Below are positions 29,135-36,169 of a stretch of DNA of 36,169 nt, one piece after another. Positions within the stretch are counted from its first letter, which is position 1. The number at the start of each line of letters is the position of its first letter. The stretch is taken from the IMG/VR virus record IMGVR_UViG_3300042380_000362, positions 1-36,169 of that record; one strand, written 5' to 3'. A program made the translations under genes and the position numbers. This stretch comes from a virus. Under the pieces are notes generated by a model. It had not been told where the DNA came from and ran no database searches. It saw only the letters and a list, made by a program, of their open reading frames with translations.

Positions 29135-30496
29135 TTATCTCGTCGCGACTGTTTTTCCAAACGGCGCGACTTCGGTTTCGCCCGGCGGCAGAACCGTAAC
29201 CACCGGCACGGCCGGGGCCTTGCTTGGGTAAGGCCCACAGCAATCGGTAAACATGATGATCCCGTCAACGTCGAGCCCTTCGACTTCCGCGAGCGCGGGG
29301 CGGAAGTCAGTACCCCCGCCGCCACGGCTTGCAATCGTCGGCTCGTCGCCGCTCGCTCGTTGCCACGTGTCTTGACTTTTGATCTTCGTGTCGTGGTAGA
29401 TGATCTCAAGCTCAGTCAGCGAGCCGATCTCTTCGACTAGCTCGCGGGCAAACGATGACCACCGGCTGAAGTGCTGAACGCATGACCCGCTGACATCGAC
29501 GACCAGCGCCAGCTTGTAGCCGTTGCGGCGTCGAGAGCCGGGGACATACACCTCGCCAAACGAACGACGACCTCGCCGAGTCCAGTCGGTTTCGCGTGTC
29601 CCTCCACGCCGCTCGCCGAGCATGTCGATCACGACATCCTGCCAGCGAGTCCCGGCCTCTGGCGTGACAAGCTCGCCGGTGTGCTCGAGTTCGACTTCGG
29701 CCGTCTCGGTCCCGATCCCCTTACCGCTCCCTGCGTTGGCCTGCGCTTCGGCGATCCGTTCGGCGACATCTTCGACGATTTTTTGAATCGCTTCCCGCAC
29801 CTCTTCGGCCGTCATCTCTTCGACCAGTTCGGGAGCGTACTCTTCGACCAAGCTGCCCGCCCCGTGGACCCCGTTAGCAGTCCCTCCGCCCGAGCCCGAG
29901 CCCGAGCCAGAGCCCGAGCCCTCGCCCTCGCCCTCGCCCGAGCCCTCGCCCTCGCCGGTGTCCCCGCCCTCGCCCTCGCCGGTGTCCTCGCCGGTGTCCC
30001 CGCCCTCGCCCTCGCCCTCCGACTCGTCGTCGCCGTCCGACTCGTCGTCGCCGTCTTCGGGTTCGGATTCGTCGAGGGCTTTGGCTTCGTGATGATAGTA
30101 CCCTTCCCAAGGCAACCCTTCGGGGAGACCGAGTTCGCTAGGCCAGCACCCATCGGCCGGTAGCTTGTAGCCAGCGTCTCGAACTATCGGATTGATCTCG
30201 CGGTCCATCGCTTTGTTGGCGGCTCTCGCGTCGAGATACTCGCCCGAAAGCATCCGTTCCGTGTGCCGAAATCGAACGTGCAAAACCTCGTGAACCAAGA
30301 GACCGATAACCTCTTCGACCGAGAGAGACTCGACGAACGCCGGGTTATACAAAATGACGACCCCATCCGTTGCCGCTGTCGAGACGCGAGAAGTCTCGAC
30401 GAGCTTGAGGCACTGGATAGCCGCCGCATCGGCAACCATGTCCGCATCGTTGCTAAAGAGCATTTTTGTGATTGCTGCCGTGACTTTGTTGTTCAT
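29135..30496 (-). CDS. HExxH metallopeptidase-like / VWA domain protein
   Basis: Starts at ATG 30496 with AAAGGGGTTTCAC ahead; 453 residues. Residues 60-80 hold HEVLH (69-73), the zinc-peptidase HExxH box within a helix (IGLLVHEVLHVRFRHTERML). A 60-residue E/G/S repeat linker (145-205) follows. The C-terminal domain is VWA-like: MIDAS Asp334-x-Ser336-x-Ser338 (LVVDVSGSC), Thr396 in GGGGTDF and Asp418 in MFTDCCG. This order (metallopeptidase-like plus VWA) is the DUF2201 type. Family knowledge links it with MoxR ATPases, and a MoxR gene lies in the same operon. The role may be protein remodelling; a conflict-system role is possible. Confidence 0.8.
   Translation of the reverse strand: MNNKVTAAITKMLFSNDADMVADAAAIQCLKLVETSRVSTAATDGVVILYNPAFVESLSVEEVIGLLVHEVLHVRFRHTERMLSGEYLDARAANKAMDREINPIVRDAGYKLPADGCWPSELGLPEGLPWEGYYHHEAKALDESEPEDGDDESDGDDESEGEGEGGDTGEDTGEGEGGDTGEGEGSGEGEGEGSGSGSGSGSGGGTANGVHGAGSLVEEYAPELVEEMTAEEVREAIQKIVEDVAERIAEAQANAGSGKGIGTETAEVELEHTGELVTPEAGTRWQDVVIDMLGERRGGTRETDWTRRGRRSFGEVYVPGSRRRNGYKLALVVDVSGSCVQHFSRWSSFARELVEEIGSLTELEIIYHDTKIKSQDTWQRASGDEPTIASRGGGGTDFRPALAEVEGLDVDGIIMFTDCCGPYPSKAPAVPVVTVLPPGETEVAPFGKTVATR
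29882..30064 (-). repeat. Low-complexity coding repeat (E/G/S linker)
   Basis: Hexamer-like GCCCTC / GCCCGAG repeats encode residues about 145-205 of the VWA protein (EGEGEGGDTGEG, SGSGSGSGSGG). The run is a flexible hinge. Repeated hexamers make it a hotspot for length variation. Confidence 0.75.
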
Positions 30497-30511
30497 GTGA
30501 AACCCCTTTGC

Positions 30512-31384
30512 TTAGAGTGAAGTCGAAAGAATTGCTAAGGCCAGAGCCGAGTCGATTTCGTTACCGATCTCCCCGGCGATATTGCAGAGCCCACGAAAAC
30601 CGGCGTCGATTTTCGCGGCTTGCATTTTGATGTCGTCGAGTTTGGCGATGAGCTTCGCTCGACGTTCGGCGAGCTTTCCGCCGTTGTCCGCGAGAGCCGC
30701 CGCTGCGTCTACTGTTTCCAGATCCGCGATGATAGTCTCGAACTCGGCTCTCATACGCTCAGTCGCGTTGTCGGCGATCCCCGCCGCCGTGTCCGAGTCG
30801 ATAGGGCAGTTCGTTTTGAGGAACGAGACCGGGAGCAACTGCTCTTCGAACACTCTCGCCAGTTCCAAGTATCGCGGCATGTTCGCGGCTGGCACGAAGT
30901 AGATTTTCGCGCCGTCCCGAAGCTGGGTTGCCCCGATCTCTTCGAGCACGTGACCGAGCCCCGTTCCAACCTCGCGACCCATGACTTTGCCGCGAAGTCT
31001 TTCGACCTCGCTTTGAACCTTGGAAAGCCGAACGTGGTCAGCCCCATCGCTTGTGACAAACCAGTCCGTTTCGTTGAGCTCGAACCGAGTCGTAGACTCG
31101 TACTTGTTGCCGCCCGGGCCGCGCTCTTCCCGAACGACGACCACCGCGACCGATCCGTTTGGCGCGTCGGCCTTGCGGATAAGCTGCCCTTTGTGGTGGC
31201 TCGGGTGCGAGTAGTAAACCGAAGTCACCGCTTGAATAAGCGCGACCTCTGGCTTGACCTCGCGAAACGTAACCCGCATCCCGAGCACGCCCATCGCGCT
31301 TTGCAGAGCCAGCTTGTCGGCCAAACTGGCTTTCCACCAGACCAAAGATCCGGCGTACATTTCAACCGATACATCTTGAACCAT
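30512..31384 (-). CDS. Partner protein of the MoxR/VWA unit, 290 residues
   Basis: Starts at ATG 31384 (MVQDVSVEMYAGSLVWWKASLADKLAL) with GCAAAGGGGTTTCAA ahead. It lies between the MoxR ATPase and the VWA gene with short gaps, so one three-gene unit is likely. Residues 1-140 are mixed alpha/beta (GMRVTFREVKPEVALIQAV, AVVVVREERGPGGNKYESTTRFEL). Residues 140-210 are mixed, including KIYFVPAANMPRYLELARVFEEQL. The C-terminal 80 are helical (ERMRAEFETIIADLETVDAAA, KLAERRAKLIAKLDDIKMQAAK). I do not recognise a family. It may be the adaptor or substrate-recognition part of a MoxR-VWA system. Confidence 0.65.
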   Translation of the reverse strand: MVQDVSVEMYAGSLVWWKASLADKLALQSAMGVLGMRVTFREVKPEVALIQAVTSVYYSHPSHHKGQLIRKADAPNGSVAVVVVREERGPGGNKYESTTRFELNETDWFVTSDGADHVRLSKVQSEVERLRGKVMGREVGTGLGHVLEEIGATQLRDGAKIYFVPAANMPRYLELARVFEEQLLPVSFLKTNCPIDSDTAAGIADNATERMRAEFETIIADLETVDAAAALADNGGKLAERRAKLIAKLDDIKMQAAKIDAGFRGLCNIAGEIGNEIDSALALAILSTSL

Positions 31385-31405
31385 TTGAAACCCCTTTGCG
31401 TTGAG

Positions 31406-32401
31406 TTACTTCGAAACCGCTTCGCGAATCGCTGCGGCGTGAACCGCGAGCATCTTCCCTAGCGCACCCGAACGAAGGGCTTTCGGGTTGCGCTTCGCTA
31501 CTATCTTGAGAAACGAAACTTGATACGTCCCCGGCAACGCGCTAACCATTGCCGCGATTGCATCCACGTCTTCGGCGTCATGCTGACCGCTTGCGACCTC
31601 TTCGCCCGCTGTCTCGATGATGGTTTGAACCATCGCTGGAGACTTGGGCAACGAGACCGATCCGCGAGCGTACTCGAGCACGTTCGCCACTGGCTTAACC
31701 GTTCTAGCGTAGCTCATAAATGTCTGAGCGTACTCTGGTCCGATGATGCCCGCGACCGTTTCGACAACTGGATCCAGCGGCAGCAAGTTGCCAACTCGAA
31801 CCCAGTTGCGAGGGTTCGGCTGGTTATGGTCGAGCCTCCCGTCCCACTTGTGCAGCAAGGAAGGATTCGACGCGATGAAGCTCGCCACCGTCGAGTTGTA
31901 TGTCTCGTCGGTTGCGTACCACTCAAGCCAGTCGGTTGCGTTTGCTTCGACCGTGATAACAACGCAGCGCTCTCGCAGAGCCGAAGTGACTCGCGAGCAC
32001 CCTGCTTTGTCCGTTACCAAGTTGCCCGTTGCGATCAGTACGGTCCCTTCTGGCAGCTTGTAGTCGCCGATCTCGCCGCCAAGAAAAATCTTGAGCAGCG
32101 GGCTCGTCAACTCGGGCGCCGCTTGCGTGATCTCGTCGAAGTTCAAAACGCACGCCTCAGTCGGCCAGAAGTCCGGCGTGAGCCACCGAGTCTTGCCGGT
32201 TGCGAGGTCTGGAACGCAGACGCCGCGAAAGTCCACCGACTCGAATTCGGCGCAGCGAAGTTCGCGATACGGCAAACCAAGCTCGCGAGCGAGATACCGA
32301 GCGATTGTTGTCTTCGACACGCCCGGCGAGCCGAGCAGAAGGACCGGCATACGAGCCCGAGCACACTTGAGAACTTCTCGAATTGCTTGCTTTACAAACA
32401 T
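31406..32401 (-). CDS. MoxR-type AAA+ ATPase
   Basis: Starts at ATG 32401 with AGCAAAGGGGTTTATC ahead; 331 residues. Walker A GSPGVSKTT (24-32), Walker B VLNFDEITQA (85-94), a sensor-type TVLIATGN segment and an SALRERCVVI box fit the MoxR family ('PGVxKTxxA', 'NFDEI', 'RFD/RC'). MoxR ATPases act as chaperones with VWA proteins to load metal or to remodel complexes. Here it is followed by an unknown protein and a metallopeptidase-VWA protein in one unit. In conflict systems (vMAP-like) similar trios exist. Its job in a phage genome is unclear. Confidence 0.85.
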   Translation of the reverse strand: MFVKQAIREVLKCARARMPVLLLGSPGVSKTTIARYLARELGLPYRELRCAEFESVDFRGVCVPDLATGKTRWLTPDFWPTEACVLNFDEITQAAPELTSPLLKIFLGGEIGDYKLPEGTVLIATGNLVTDKAGCSRVTSALRERCVVITVEANATDWLEWYATDETYNSTVASFIASNPSLLHKWDGRLDHNQPNPRNWVRVGNLLPLDPVVETVAGIIGPEYAQTFMSYARTVKPVANVLEYARGSVSLPKSPAMVQTIIETAGEEVASGQHDAEDVDAIAAMVSALPGTYQVSFLKIVAKRNPKALRSGALGKMLAVHAAAIREAVSK

Positions 32402-32416
32402 GATAAACCCCTTTGC

Positions 32417-32518
32417 TTAGTGAACCCTTCGGCCGTCAAGAACCAGAAGCGCACCCACGTGGACCGTGGTTGCAAGAACCATGAGAACAAAACCCAAAAC
32501 CATAAGTTCGCTTAACAT
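32417..32518 (-). CDS. Single-pass membrane microprotein, 33 residues
   Basis: Frame ATG 32518 to TAA 32417 gives MLSELMVLGFVLMVLATTVH plus VGALLVLDGRRVH. Almost all residues from 4 to 27 are hydrophobic, a single membrane segment with a positively charged tail (DGRRVH). It lies 15 bases upstream of the MoxR start and would be first in that unit. The ribosome site is weak (GGGG seven bases ahead). Real coding is plausible because its composition is clearly membrane-type. Confidence 0.4.
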   Translation of the reverse strand: MLSELMVLGFVLMVLATTVHVGALLVLDGRRVH

Positions 32519-33193
32519 CGCGAAGCCCCGGTAAGGATGATGAAAGAAAACTGCTTTCTCGTCAGGTCACAGCCGCTACGCCATGACGACAAGCAACCCA
32601 GCATTTCCAACTGCCGAGCCGCTTGTTTCGATTGTTTTCAATCAAGTCGGTTCACTGTGGCAACTGCCCAGCCACCGGCAAAGCGTTTAACGTTCGAGTG
32701 ATGTCGCTGTTTCCCGAAAGGTACTTCGTTGATTGATCTCGGCTTTGTTGTCCGGCCCCCGTCATCCCGGGGTTGGTTTGGAGCTTACAGTCGCAAACCG
32801 ACTTTCGTGTTTCTCTGCCACGTTGCAGCCAAGGAGCTATTCCTTGAATTTCCCGCTTATGGGCTCGGGCTCCCCTGATAGATTGTCGAAACATTACTGA
32901 CCGTGGGCCTCACGGTTGGCGGTCAGTTTTAGGTTTCAAAGAGCAGTCGTCAGGAGCATCGCTCCCGACAGAGGTATATTCGCATCTGCGACCATACTAT
33001 TCAAGCCTATTTGACGCTGCCCCGACATTTTCCTGAAAATAGGGGGATCGTTTTTGTCCAAAGCCCTAGCGGCCAGAGGGTTTATGGAAACAGAAAAAAG
33101 TTTCCAAACAGCCCGAAAACCGGCTCAAAACAATGAGCTGGGACGGGTGGTCTTCCCCCTATGCGAGGGGGCTGCGATGAGTTTGACGGCCGT
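32519..33193. other. Gene-poor region with several inverted repeats: candidate early promoter or ncRNA region
   Basis: About 675 bases with no convincing gene. Visible elements: GATTG-TTTT-CAATC (32630-32643), an eight-base stem ACTGACCG / CGGTCAGT around 32900-32930, a GGGAGC-type hairpin near 32953-32975, TGGAAAC-N8-GTTTCCA (33085-33106) and CCCCCT-N5-AGGGGG (33155-33171). The region separates the right virion module from the early genes and would be expected to hold promoters for the leftward early unit, but no strong -35/-10 pair is seen by eye. A structured ncRNA or control region is possible. Confidence 0.45.
33155..33171 (-). terminator. GC hairpin after the Cys-rich gene, weak terminator candidate
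   Basis: CCCCCT-ATGCG-AGGGGG lies 23 bases after the stop of the 91-residue gene on the minus strand. No T-run follows, so it may only be an RNA-stabilising hairpin or a rho-dependent signal. Confidence 0.3.
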
Positions 33194-33469
33194 TCAGGCT
33201 GTTTTGCAATTGCATCCGCTGCCAGTCGTCGGATCAGTCGTCGGATCTTCGTCGGATCTCGTCGGAATGATCGGCGGCTCGGCGTTGCTGTTCAAGTGTT
33301 CACAGCGTAGGCAAACCGTCTCGGTCTGACAGTGGCGAAACGGCCGGTACGTGCAGACACCGAAGAGGGCGCAGCGAAAGATCGGCTCTTGCTGTTTGCG
33401 CCAACCGCAAAGCATGTTCTCGGCATAGGTAAAGATCGCGCCGCGATGCTGGCAGGGTTCGATGATCAT
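33194..33469 (-). CDS. Small Cys-rich (zinc-binding-like) protein, 91 residues
   Basis: I place the start at ATG 33469 (MIIEPCQHRGAIFTYAENMLCGW), four bases after the preceding stop. It contains CQHRG, LCGW, FRCALFGVC, HCQTETVCLRCEH and NCK: about ten cysteines, many paired as CxxC or C-x5-C. The 'PCxHRG' opening and 'RCxLFGxCTYRP' pattern resemble small Cys-rich proteins I recall from planctomycete genomes, often near surface-polysaccharide genes. Probably zinc-binding or disulfide-linked. It is the last gene of the right-hand virion unit. Confidence 0.65.
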   Translation of the reverse strand: MIIEPCQHRGAIFTYAENMLCGWRKQQEPIFRCALFGVCTYRPFRHCQTETVCLRCEHLNSNAEPPIIPTRSDEDPTTDPTTGSGCNCKTA

Positions 33470-33473
33470 GCGC

Positions 33474-34310
33474 TCACTCGGTGATCGAAACAAAGATGTC
33501 ACCGCACTGCGTGCCGTAGAAAAACGCGCTTGCAGAAAACGGACTGCAGACGACTTCGGGGATCGTCGCGTCGAAGTCTACTTGTAGATACCAAACTCCA
33601 GACACGCATGAGAGATCGATCGAAAGCGGCGCTGCGCCACCCGATCGCCACGCGCCTCCATCCCATGTCATTGTGCCAGTGCTTGGACACGCCCCGCCGA
33701 TCACTCTGATCGTCAGCGTTGTCGGGATGTACTTACCCGGGCAGCACGTTGTAAGAACGCCGCACTTCGCGCTGGTCCACGTTGCCGAAAGAAAAACAAC
33801 GGCATACGTCTGCAGACCAAATTGCCACGTACCGCAATTTGCAAACGTTGGCGGGGTCGATGTCCCCGTGATCGTGACTCGCGTTCCGCCCGGGTAGCCA
33901 AAGCCCCCGCCGAAATTCGGCGGCGGGTTGTGCGATGTAACCGCTGCGTTTGCTCCGCCCTGTGAATAGACTGCTCCGCTCGAGAATCCGCCCGGCGCAA
34001 TTGTGCGAGCCTGAAGGGTCCAGTTCCCAGTCGCGCGGTCGTAACTTCGGGAAAGTATTTCCCACCAAGCCGAGATCACCCCAAGGGCGGGCAAAAACAC
34101 TTCGCAACCGTCTCGGCATCCGCCGCCGCCGCCGCCGCCAGAGCAATCGACTTCTTCGCACGGCTGGTCATACCACGTACCACCGGCAAGCAGACAATCC
34201 TCGCGAGTCGTTTTTTTTGGATCGTTGACGCCGTTGATGCAACAGCACCCGCTCGTTGGCGGATCCGTTGTCTGATCACAACAGCAAGTAAACCCGATGC
34301 TAACTGGCAT
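33474..34310 (-). CDS. Cys-rich virion-surface protein
   Basis: I use ATG 34310 (MPVSIGFTCCCDQTTDPPTSGCCC), which lies 11 bases inside the upstream gene, giving 278 residues. The N-terminus is Cys-rich: GFTCCCDQTTDP, GCCCINGVNDPKKTTREDCLLAGGTWYDQPCEEVDC, like the 'C-x(n)-CLAxGGTWYxGPC' repeat of planctomycete surface proteins. Residues 90-278 are beta-rich (WTLQARTIAPGGFSSG, VRVIGGACPSTGTMTWDGGAWRSGG), perhaps a fibre or receptor-binding tip. It follows two virion proteins and precedes the small Cys-rich protein. The Cys motifs may stabilise an extracellular fibre. Confidence 0.6.
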   Translation of the reverse strand: MPVSIGFTCCCDQTTDPPTSGCCCINGVNDPKKTTREDCLLAGGTWYDQPCEEVDCSGGGGGGGCRDGCEVFLPALGVISAWWEILSRSYDRATGNWTLQARTIAPGGFSSGAVYSQGGANAAVTSHNPPPNFGGGFGYPGGTRVTITGTSTPPTFANCGTWQFGLQTYAVVFLSATWTSAKCGVLTTCCPGKYIPTTLTIRVIGGACPSTGTMTWDGGAWRSGGAAPLSIDLSCVSGVWYLQVDFDATIPEVVCSPFSASAFFYGTQCGDIFVSITE

Positions 34311-34728
34311 AATAAAAGCCGGACACTTGGTCAAAGTCTACGGTGAACGTCTGCCCGCTCGCTACCGTGATCGAGTAGCCGTAATCAATCCAGAACATCA
34401 GCGGATCGGCGGGGCTCGTCGGGCTATCATTGAATATGACACAGTAGCGGAAGGGTCCGATCGATCCGCCGCTAGCTGTCCAAGTAACGTCTGAGGCGAT
34501 CAGCGTGTAAAGCCCTGAGCTTTGCGCACTGCTGGTAATGGTGATCGTTTGTCCACCGGCTGTATATCCGTTAGCCGTAGAGAGTTCGCCTACAACGTCT
34601 GCCTTGACTGTGTGTGTGAGAGTCGGCGCTGTGTTGGTCAGCATCGCCTTGAGGGTGTCCGAGCCCAAGTTGTGGACCTTTTCGTGAACATGCTCGACAA
34701 ATGTATAGTATTTGTAGACAGTAGCCAT
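34300..34728 (-). CDS. Virion protein, common phage beta-type family
   Basis: Starts at ATG 34728 (MATVYKYYTFVEHVHEKVHNLGSDTLKAMLTNTAPTLTHTVKADVVGELSTANGYTAGGQ) with GAGGAAAAA ahead; 142 residues. This 'YxxFVExVxxKVHxLxxDTLKxMLTNTAPxxxxxVKADVxEL...GYTAGG' pattern is a frequent virion-associated protein of siphovirus-like phages, which I recall near tail-tip and fibre genes. It is beta-rich. It likely decorates the tail or the head. Downstream overlap with the Cys-rich gene is 11 bases. Confidence 0.7.
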   Translation of the reverse strand: MATVYKYYTFVEHVHEKVHNLGSDTLKAMLTNTAPTLTHTVKADVVGELSTANGYTAGGQTITITSSAQSSGLYTLIASDVTWTASGGSIGPFRYCVIFNDSPTSPADPLMFWIDYGYSITVASGQTFTVDFDQVSGFYYAS

Positions 34729-34742
34729 TTTTTCCTCTTATG

Positions 34743-35612
34743 CTAGGAGAATCCGCCGCCAACCCCGGCGCCACTATAGCGGACTTCGTGGAAGGTTCCG
34801 AAACTTGTGATTGACTGGATACCGTAACCGATCGGATCGCCCGCTGGTCTGAGCACGCTCCCGCCGCCCTTTGGTGGCAGAACCGATCCCTTGTCTGTGC
34901 AATCCTCCGCGACAATGACCCATCGCCCGTGAATGTTCGCCGCGACTCCATGCCGATCGCCCTTTGTGCAGACGGCAGAGCTTGACCAGTTGTAGACCGT
35001 GATCGAGACCGTTGACTGACTCATCATCGCGGTTGTCGTCGATAGCACTTGGACAGTACAGCTAGCGCTGCCAAGAAGCGATCCTCGTCGCCCCGCGATG
35101 CCGCCCGATGGCGCTTTGATGATCAGTTGCCTCATCGGCTCGATGATCGCGTAGGCTGTATTAAGGCTGGACCTCGCAACCGCAAGCATGGAAAACCACG
35201 CGATAGGTTTGCCGGTTGGGAACGATGCAATTTCAAAACCGTTGACGCCCCAGCCCTGACCAGCCGTGATCGCGGTTGTCCCATCGTAAAGGACCTCAAC
35301 AACTGGACCAACGAAAACGTAGCCAGTGAGACCGGCCGCGATCGGGCTCGGCCCATTTACTGCAACGGGATAAACTGTACTGGCGGGCTTGATCGCTGTC
35401 GTAAAAACCACCCCGGTATCCACGACCGCGCCGCTGAGCGCGACTACGCCAAAGGCTGGGATTGTTTCTCCGCTGTCGTTGCGTACCAAGATCAGCTTGG
35501 GCTCTATCGGCCGAAAAAGATCCTCTCGTTGATCCTGCCCTTTTCCGGCTTGCTGTCTAGCTCGTTCAGAAACCCAGTTGGCTTGATCAAGAGTGAGAGC
35601 GTAGGCGTCCAT
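34743..35612 (-). CDS. Virion-associated protein, 289 residues
   Basis: Starts at ATG 35612 (MDAYALTLDQANWVSERARQQAGKG), nine bases after the preceding stop; the ribosome site is weak. After a charged helical start, it has a beta-rich part: ILVRNDSGETIPAFGVVALSGAVV, TVYPVAVNGPSPIAAGLTGYVFVGPV, then VSITVYNWSSSAVCTKGDRHGVAANIHGRWVIVAEDCTDKG. The 'RNDSGExIPxxGVVxLxG' stretch is common in phage virion proteins of tail-adjacent modules. Likely structural. No enzymatic motif is visible. Confidence 0.62.
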   Translation of the reverse strand: MDAYALTLDQANWVSERARQQAGKGQDQREDLFRPIEPKLILVRNDSGETIPAFGVVALSGAVVDTGVVFTTAIKPASTVYPVAVNGPSPIAAGLTGYVFVGPVVEVLYDGTTAITAGQGWGVNGFEIASFPTGKPIAWFSMLAVARSSLNTAYAIIEPMRQLIIKAPSGGIAGRRGSLLGSASCTVQVLSTTTAMMSQSTVSITVYNWSSSAVCTKGDRHGVAANIHGRWVIVAEDCTDKGSVLPPKGGGSVLRPAGDPIGYGIQSITSFGTFHEVRYSGAGVGGGFS

Positions 35613-35621
35613 TGTTGAATT

Positions 35622-36155
35622 TTAGCCCTTCGTCGAGCAGACAAAATACAATTTCATGATCCGGCCGATTACAGCGGTTGCTGTGCCGACATCCGTGATC
35701 GCGATTGTGACTCGGCAATCAAGCTCGTCGCCGTGGGCGATGCCAGTCGGTGTAATTACAAAAGATTGCGCGGTTGCCGTCAAGCTGTTGATTGTCGTCG
35801 CTGCGGTCGTAACGAGGTCAGCACCAGCCCCGCCAGTCGCATCGTTTTTTTTGTAGACCTCAAAGTCAATCGTCGCGGCGCTGCTGGCGACTGTTGTTCT
35901 CATGCCAGCCCATGAGACGATCGAGATCGCTTGTCCTGCGACATAGTTTTCGGGGACTCGAAAGAGGAACCTCGCACGCTGCGTGACGGTTGTATTCTTG
36001 CTGTCCGATGTCTGAATCGTAATCGCGTCCGTTCCCCACGTGCCGGGAATCATCGCGAGATCGTCGGCCGCTGCGGTTGTCGGCAGGGATGTCTGGAACG
36101 CATCCCAGACCCGAACGTTTTCGATGTTGATGTTAAACTTAAGCTGTTCGGTCAA
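35622..36155 (-). CDS. Virion protein, 177 residues or more (5' end uncertain)
   Basis: Read from TTG 36155 it gives 177 residues, but the frame stays open to the right edge at 36169, so the true start may lie outside the window. No ribosome site precedes the TTG, whereas a TTGA overlap with an upstream stop in another frame is possible. The pattern VRVWDAFQTSLPTTAAADDLAMIPGTWGTDAITIQTSD, then RVPENYVAGQAISIVSWAGMRTTVASSAATIDFEVYK, is a beta-sandwich virion protein I recall from many phages of planctomycete-like origin, probably a fibre or surface protein. The end (IGRIMKLYFVCSTKG) is a closing strand. Confidence 0.65.
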   Translation of the reverse strand: MTEQLKFNINIENVRVWDAFQTSLPTTAAADDLAMIPGTWGTDAITIQTSDSKNTTVTQRARFLFRVPENYVAGQAISIVSWAGMRTTVASSAATIDFEVYKKNDATGGAGADLVTTAATTINSLTATAQSFVITPTGIAHGDELDCRVTIAITDVGTATAVIGRIMKLYFVCSTKG

Positions 36156-36169
36156 GAGCTTGCTGCGCT

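Noticed and set aside
29681-30163. A 160-codon plus-strand frame with ARARARALALALA repeats.
   Set aside because: It is the antisense of the low-complexity E/G/S linker of the VWA protein.
32652-32894. An 80-codon minus-strand frame in the gene-poor region.
   Set aside because: No ribosome site, mixed composition without hydrophobic core or motif; kept as non-coding.
32900-32930. ACTGACCG/CGGTCAGT hairpin followed by TTTT on the plus strand as a plus-strand terminator.
   Set aside because: There is no plus-strand gene to terminate and the T-run is short; recorded only as an inverted repeat of the control region.
33054-33329. A 91-codon plus-strand frame.
   Set aside because: Its right part overlaps the Cys-rich minus-strand gene and its left part crosses inverted repeats; no convincing protein pattern.
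1-36169. tRNA genes, integrase, DNA polymerase or CRISPR arrays anywhere in the window.
   Set aside because: I found no cloverleaf with a T-loop and acceptor stem, no tyrosine or serine recombinase motif, no polymerase motif and no regular repeat-spacer pattern by eye.

Overview
The window is one continuous piece of a tailed double-stranded DNA phage (or prophage) genome. Every gene I can support lies on the minus strand, so transcription runs from right (36 kb) to left (1 kb). Both ends cut through the virion module: a tail-tube gene runs off the left edge and a virion-surface gene reaches the right edge. Tape measure, tail tip, DNA polymerase, replicative helicase and integrase are not in view. 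A lambda-type portal, gpW-like connector, GpA-type terminase, gpU-like terminator, gpZ-like completion protein and tail-tube protein point to a long-tailed siphovirus-like virion. Several small secreted Cys-rich proteins resemble families I associate with Planctomycetes, so I infer a planctomycete-like host, with moderate confidence.

Layout from right to left. (a) 36.2-33.2 kb: virion-surface or tail proteins and two Cys-rich proteins. (b) 33.2-32.5 kb: a gene-poor stretch with several inverted repeats. (c) 32.5-29.1 kb: MoxR-type AAA ATPase, an unknown partner, and an HExxH/VWA protein, closed by a terminator. (d) 29.0-22.2 kb: small regulators, a Fe-S PD-(D/E)XK nuclease with a putative annealing partner, a HTH protein, a secreted protein, a Dam-like methyltransferase, a terminator, a DUF1376 initiator-like gene carrying a duplicated DNA element (candidate origin), a helicase-loader-like protein, and a DUF1064 nuclease. 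(e) 22.1-16.2 kb: secreted and membrane proteins, a papain-like cysteine peptidase (possible lysis functions) and two large virion proteins. (f) 16.2-15.8 kb: a non-coding region with G/C tracts and an operator-like palindrome. (g) 15.8-11.7 kb: ParB-like, methyltransferase-like, small and large terminase, zinc protein and gpW-like connector. (h) 11.7-5.4 kb: a 1410-residue portal fused to effector-like modules ending in a zeta-toxin-like kinase, then a 642-residue ADP-ribosyltransferase-like protein. (i) 5.4-0 kb: a prohead protease-capsid fusion, head-tail joining and tail proteins.

The most striking system is (h). The portal and the next protein share a 30-residue motif (RAFCGTGKDGG-x-DNSC...) present three times, each time before an effector-like module. 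This suggests portal-linked toxic cargo carried in the virion. Other notable points are an internal start inside the protease-capsid gene, a repeated ori-like element read in different frames inside the initiator gene, a MoxR-VWA-metallopeptidase triad, a shared AGCAAAGGG leader before early genes, and dense GATC sites alongside a Dam-like gene.
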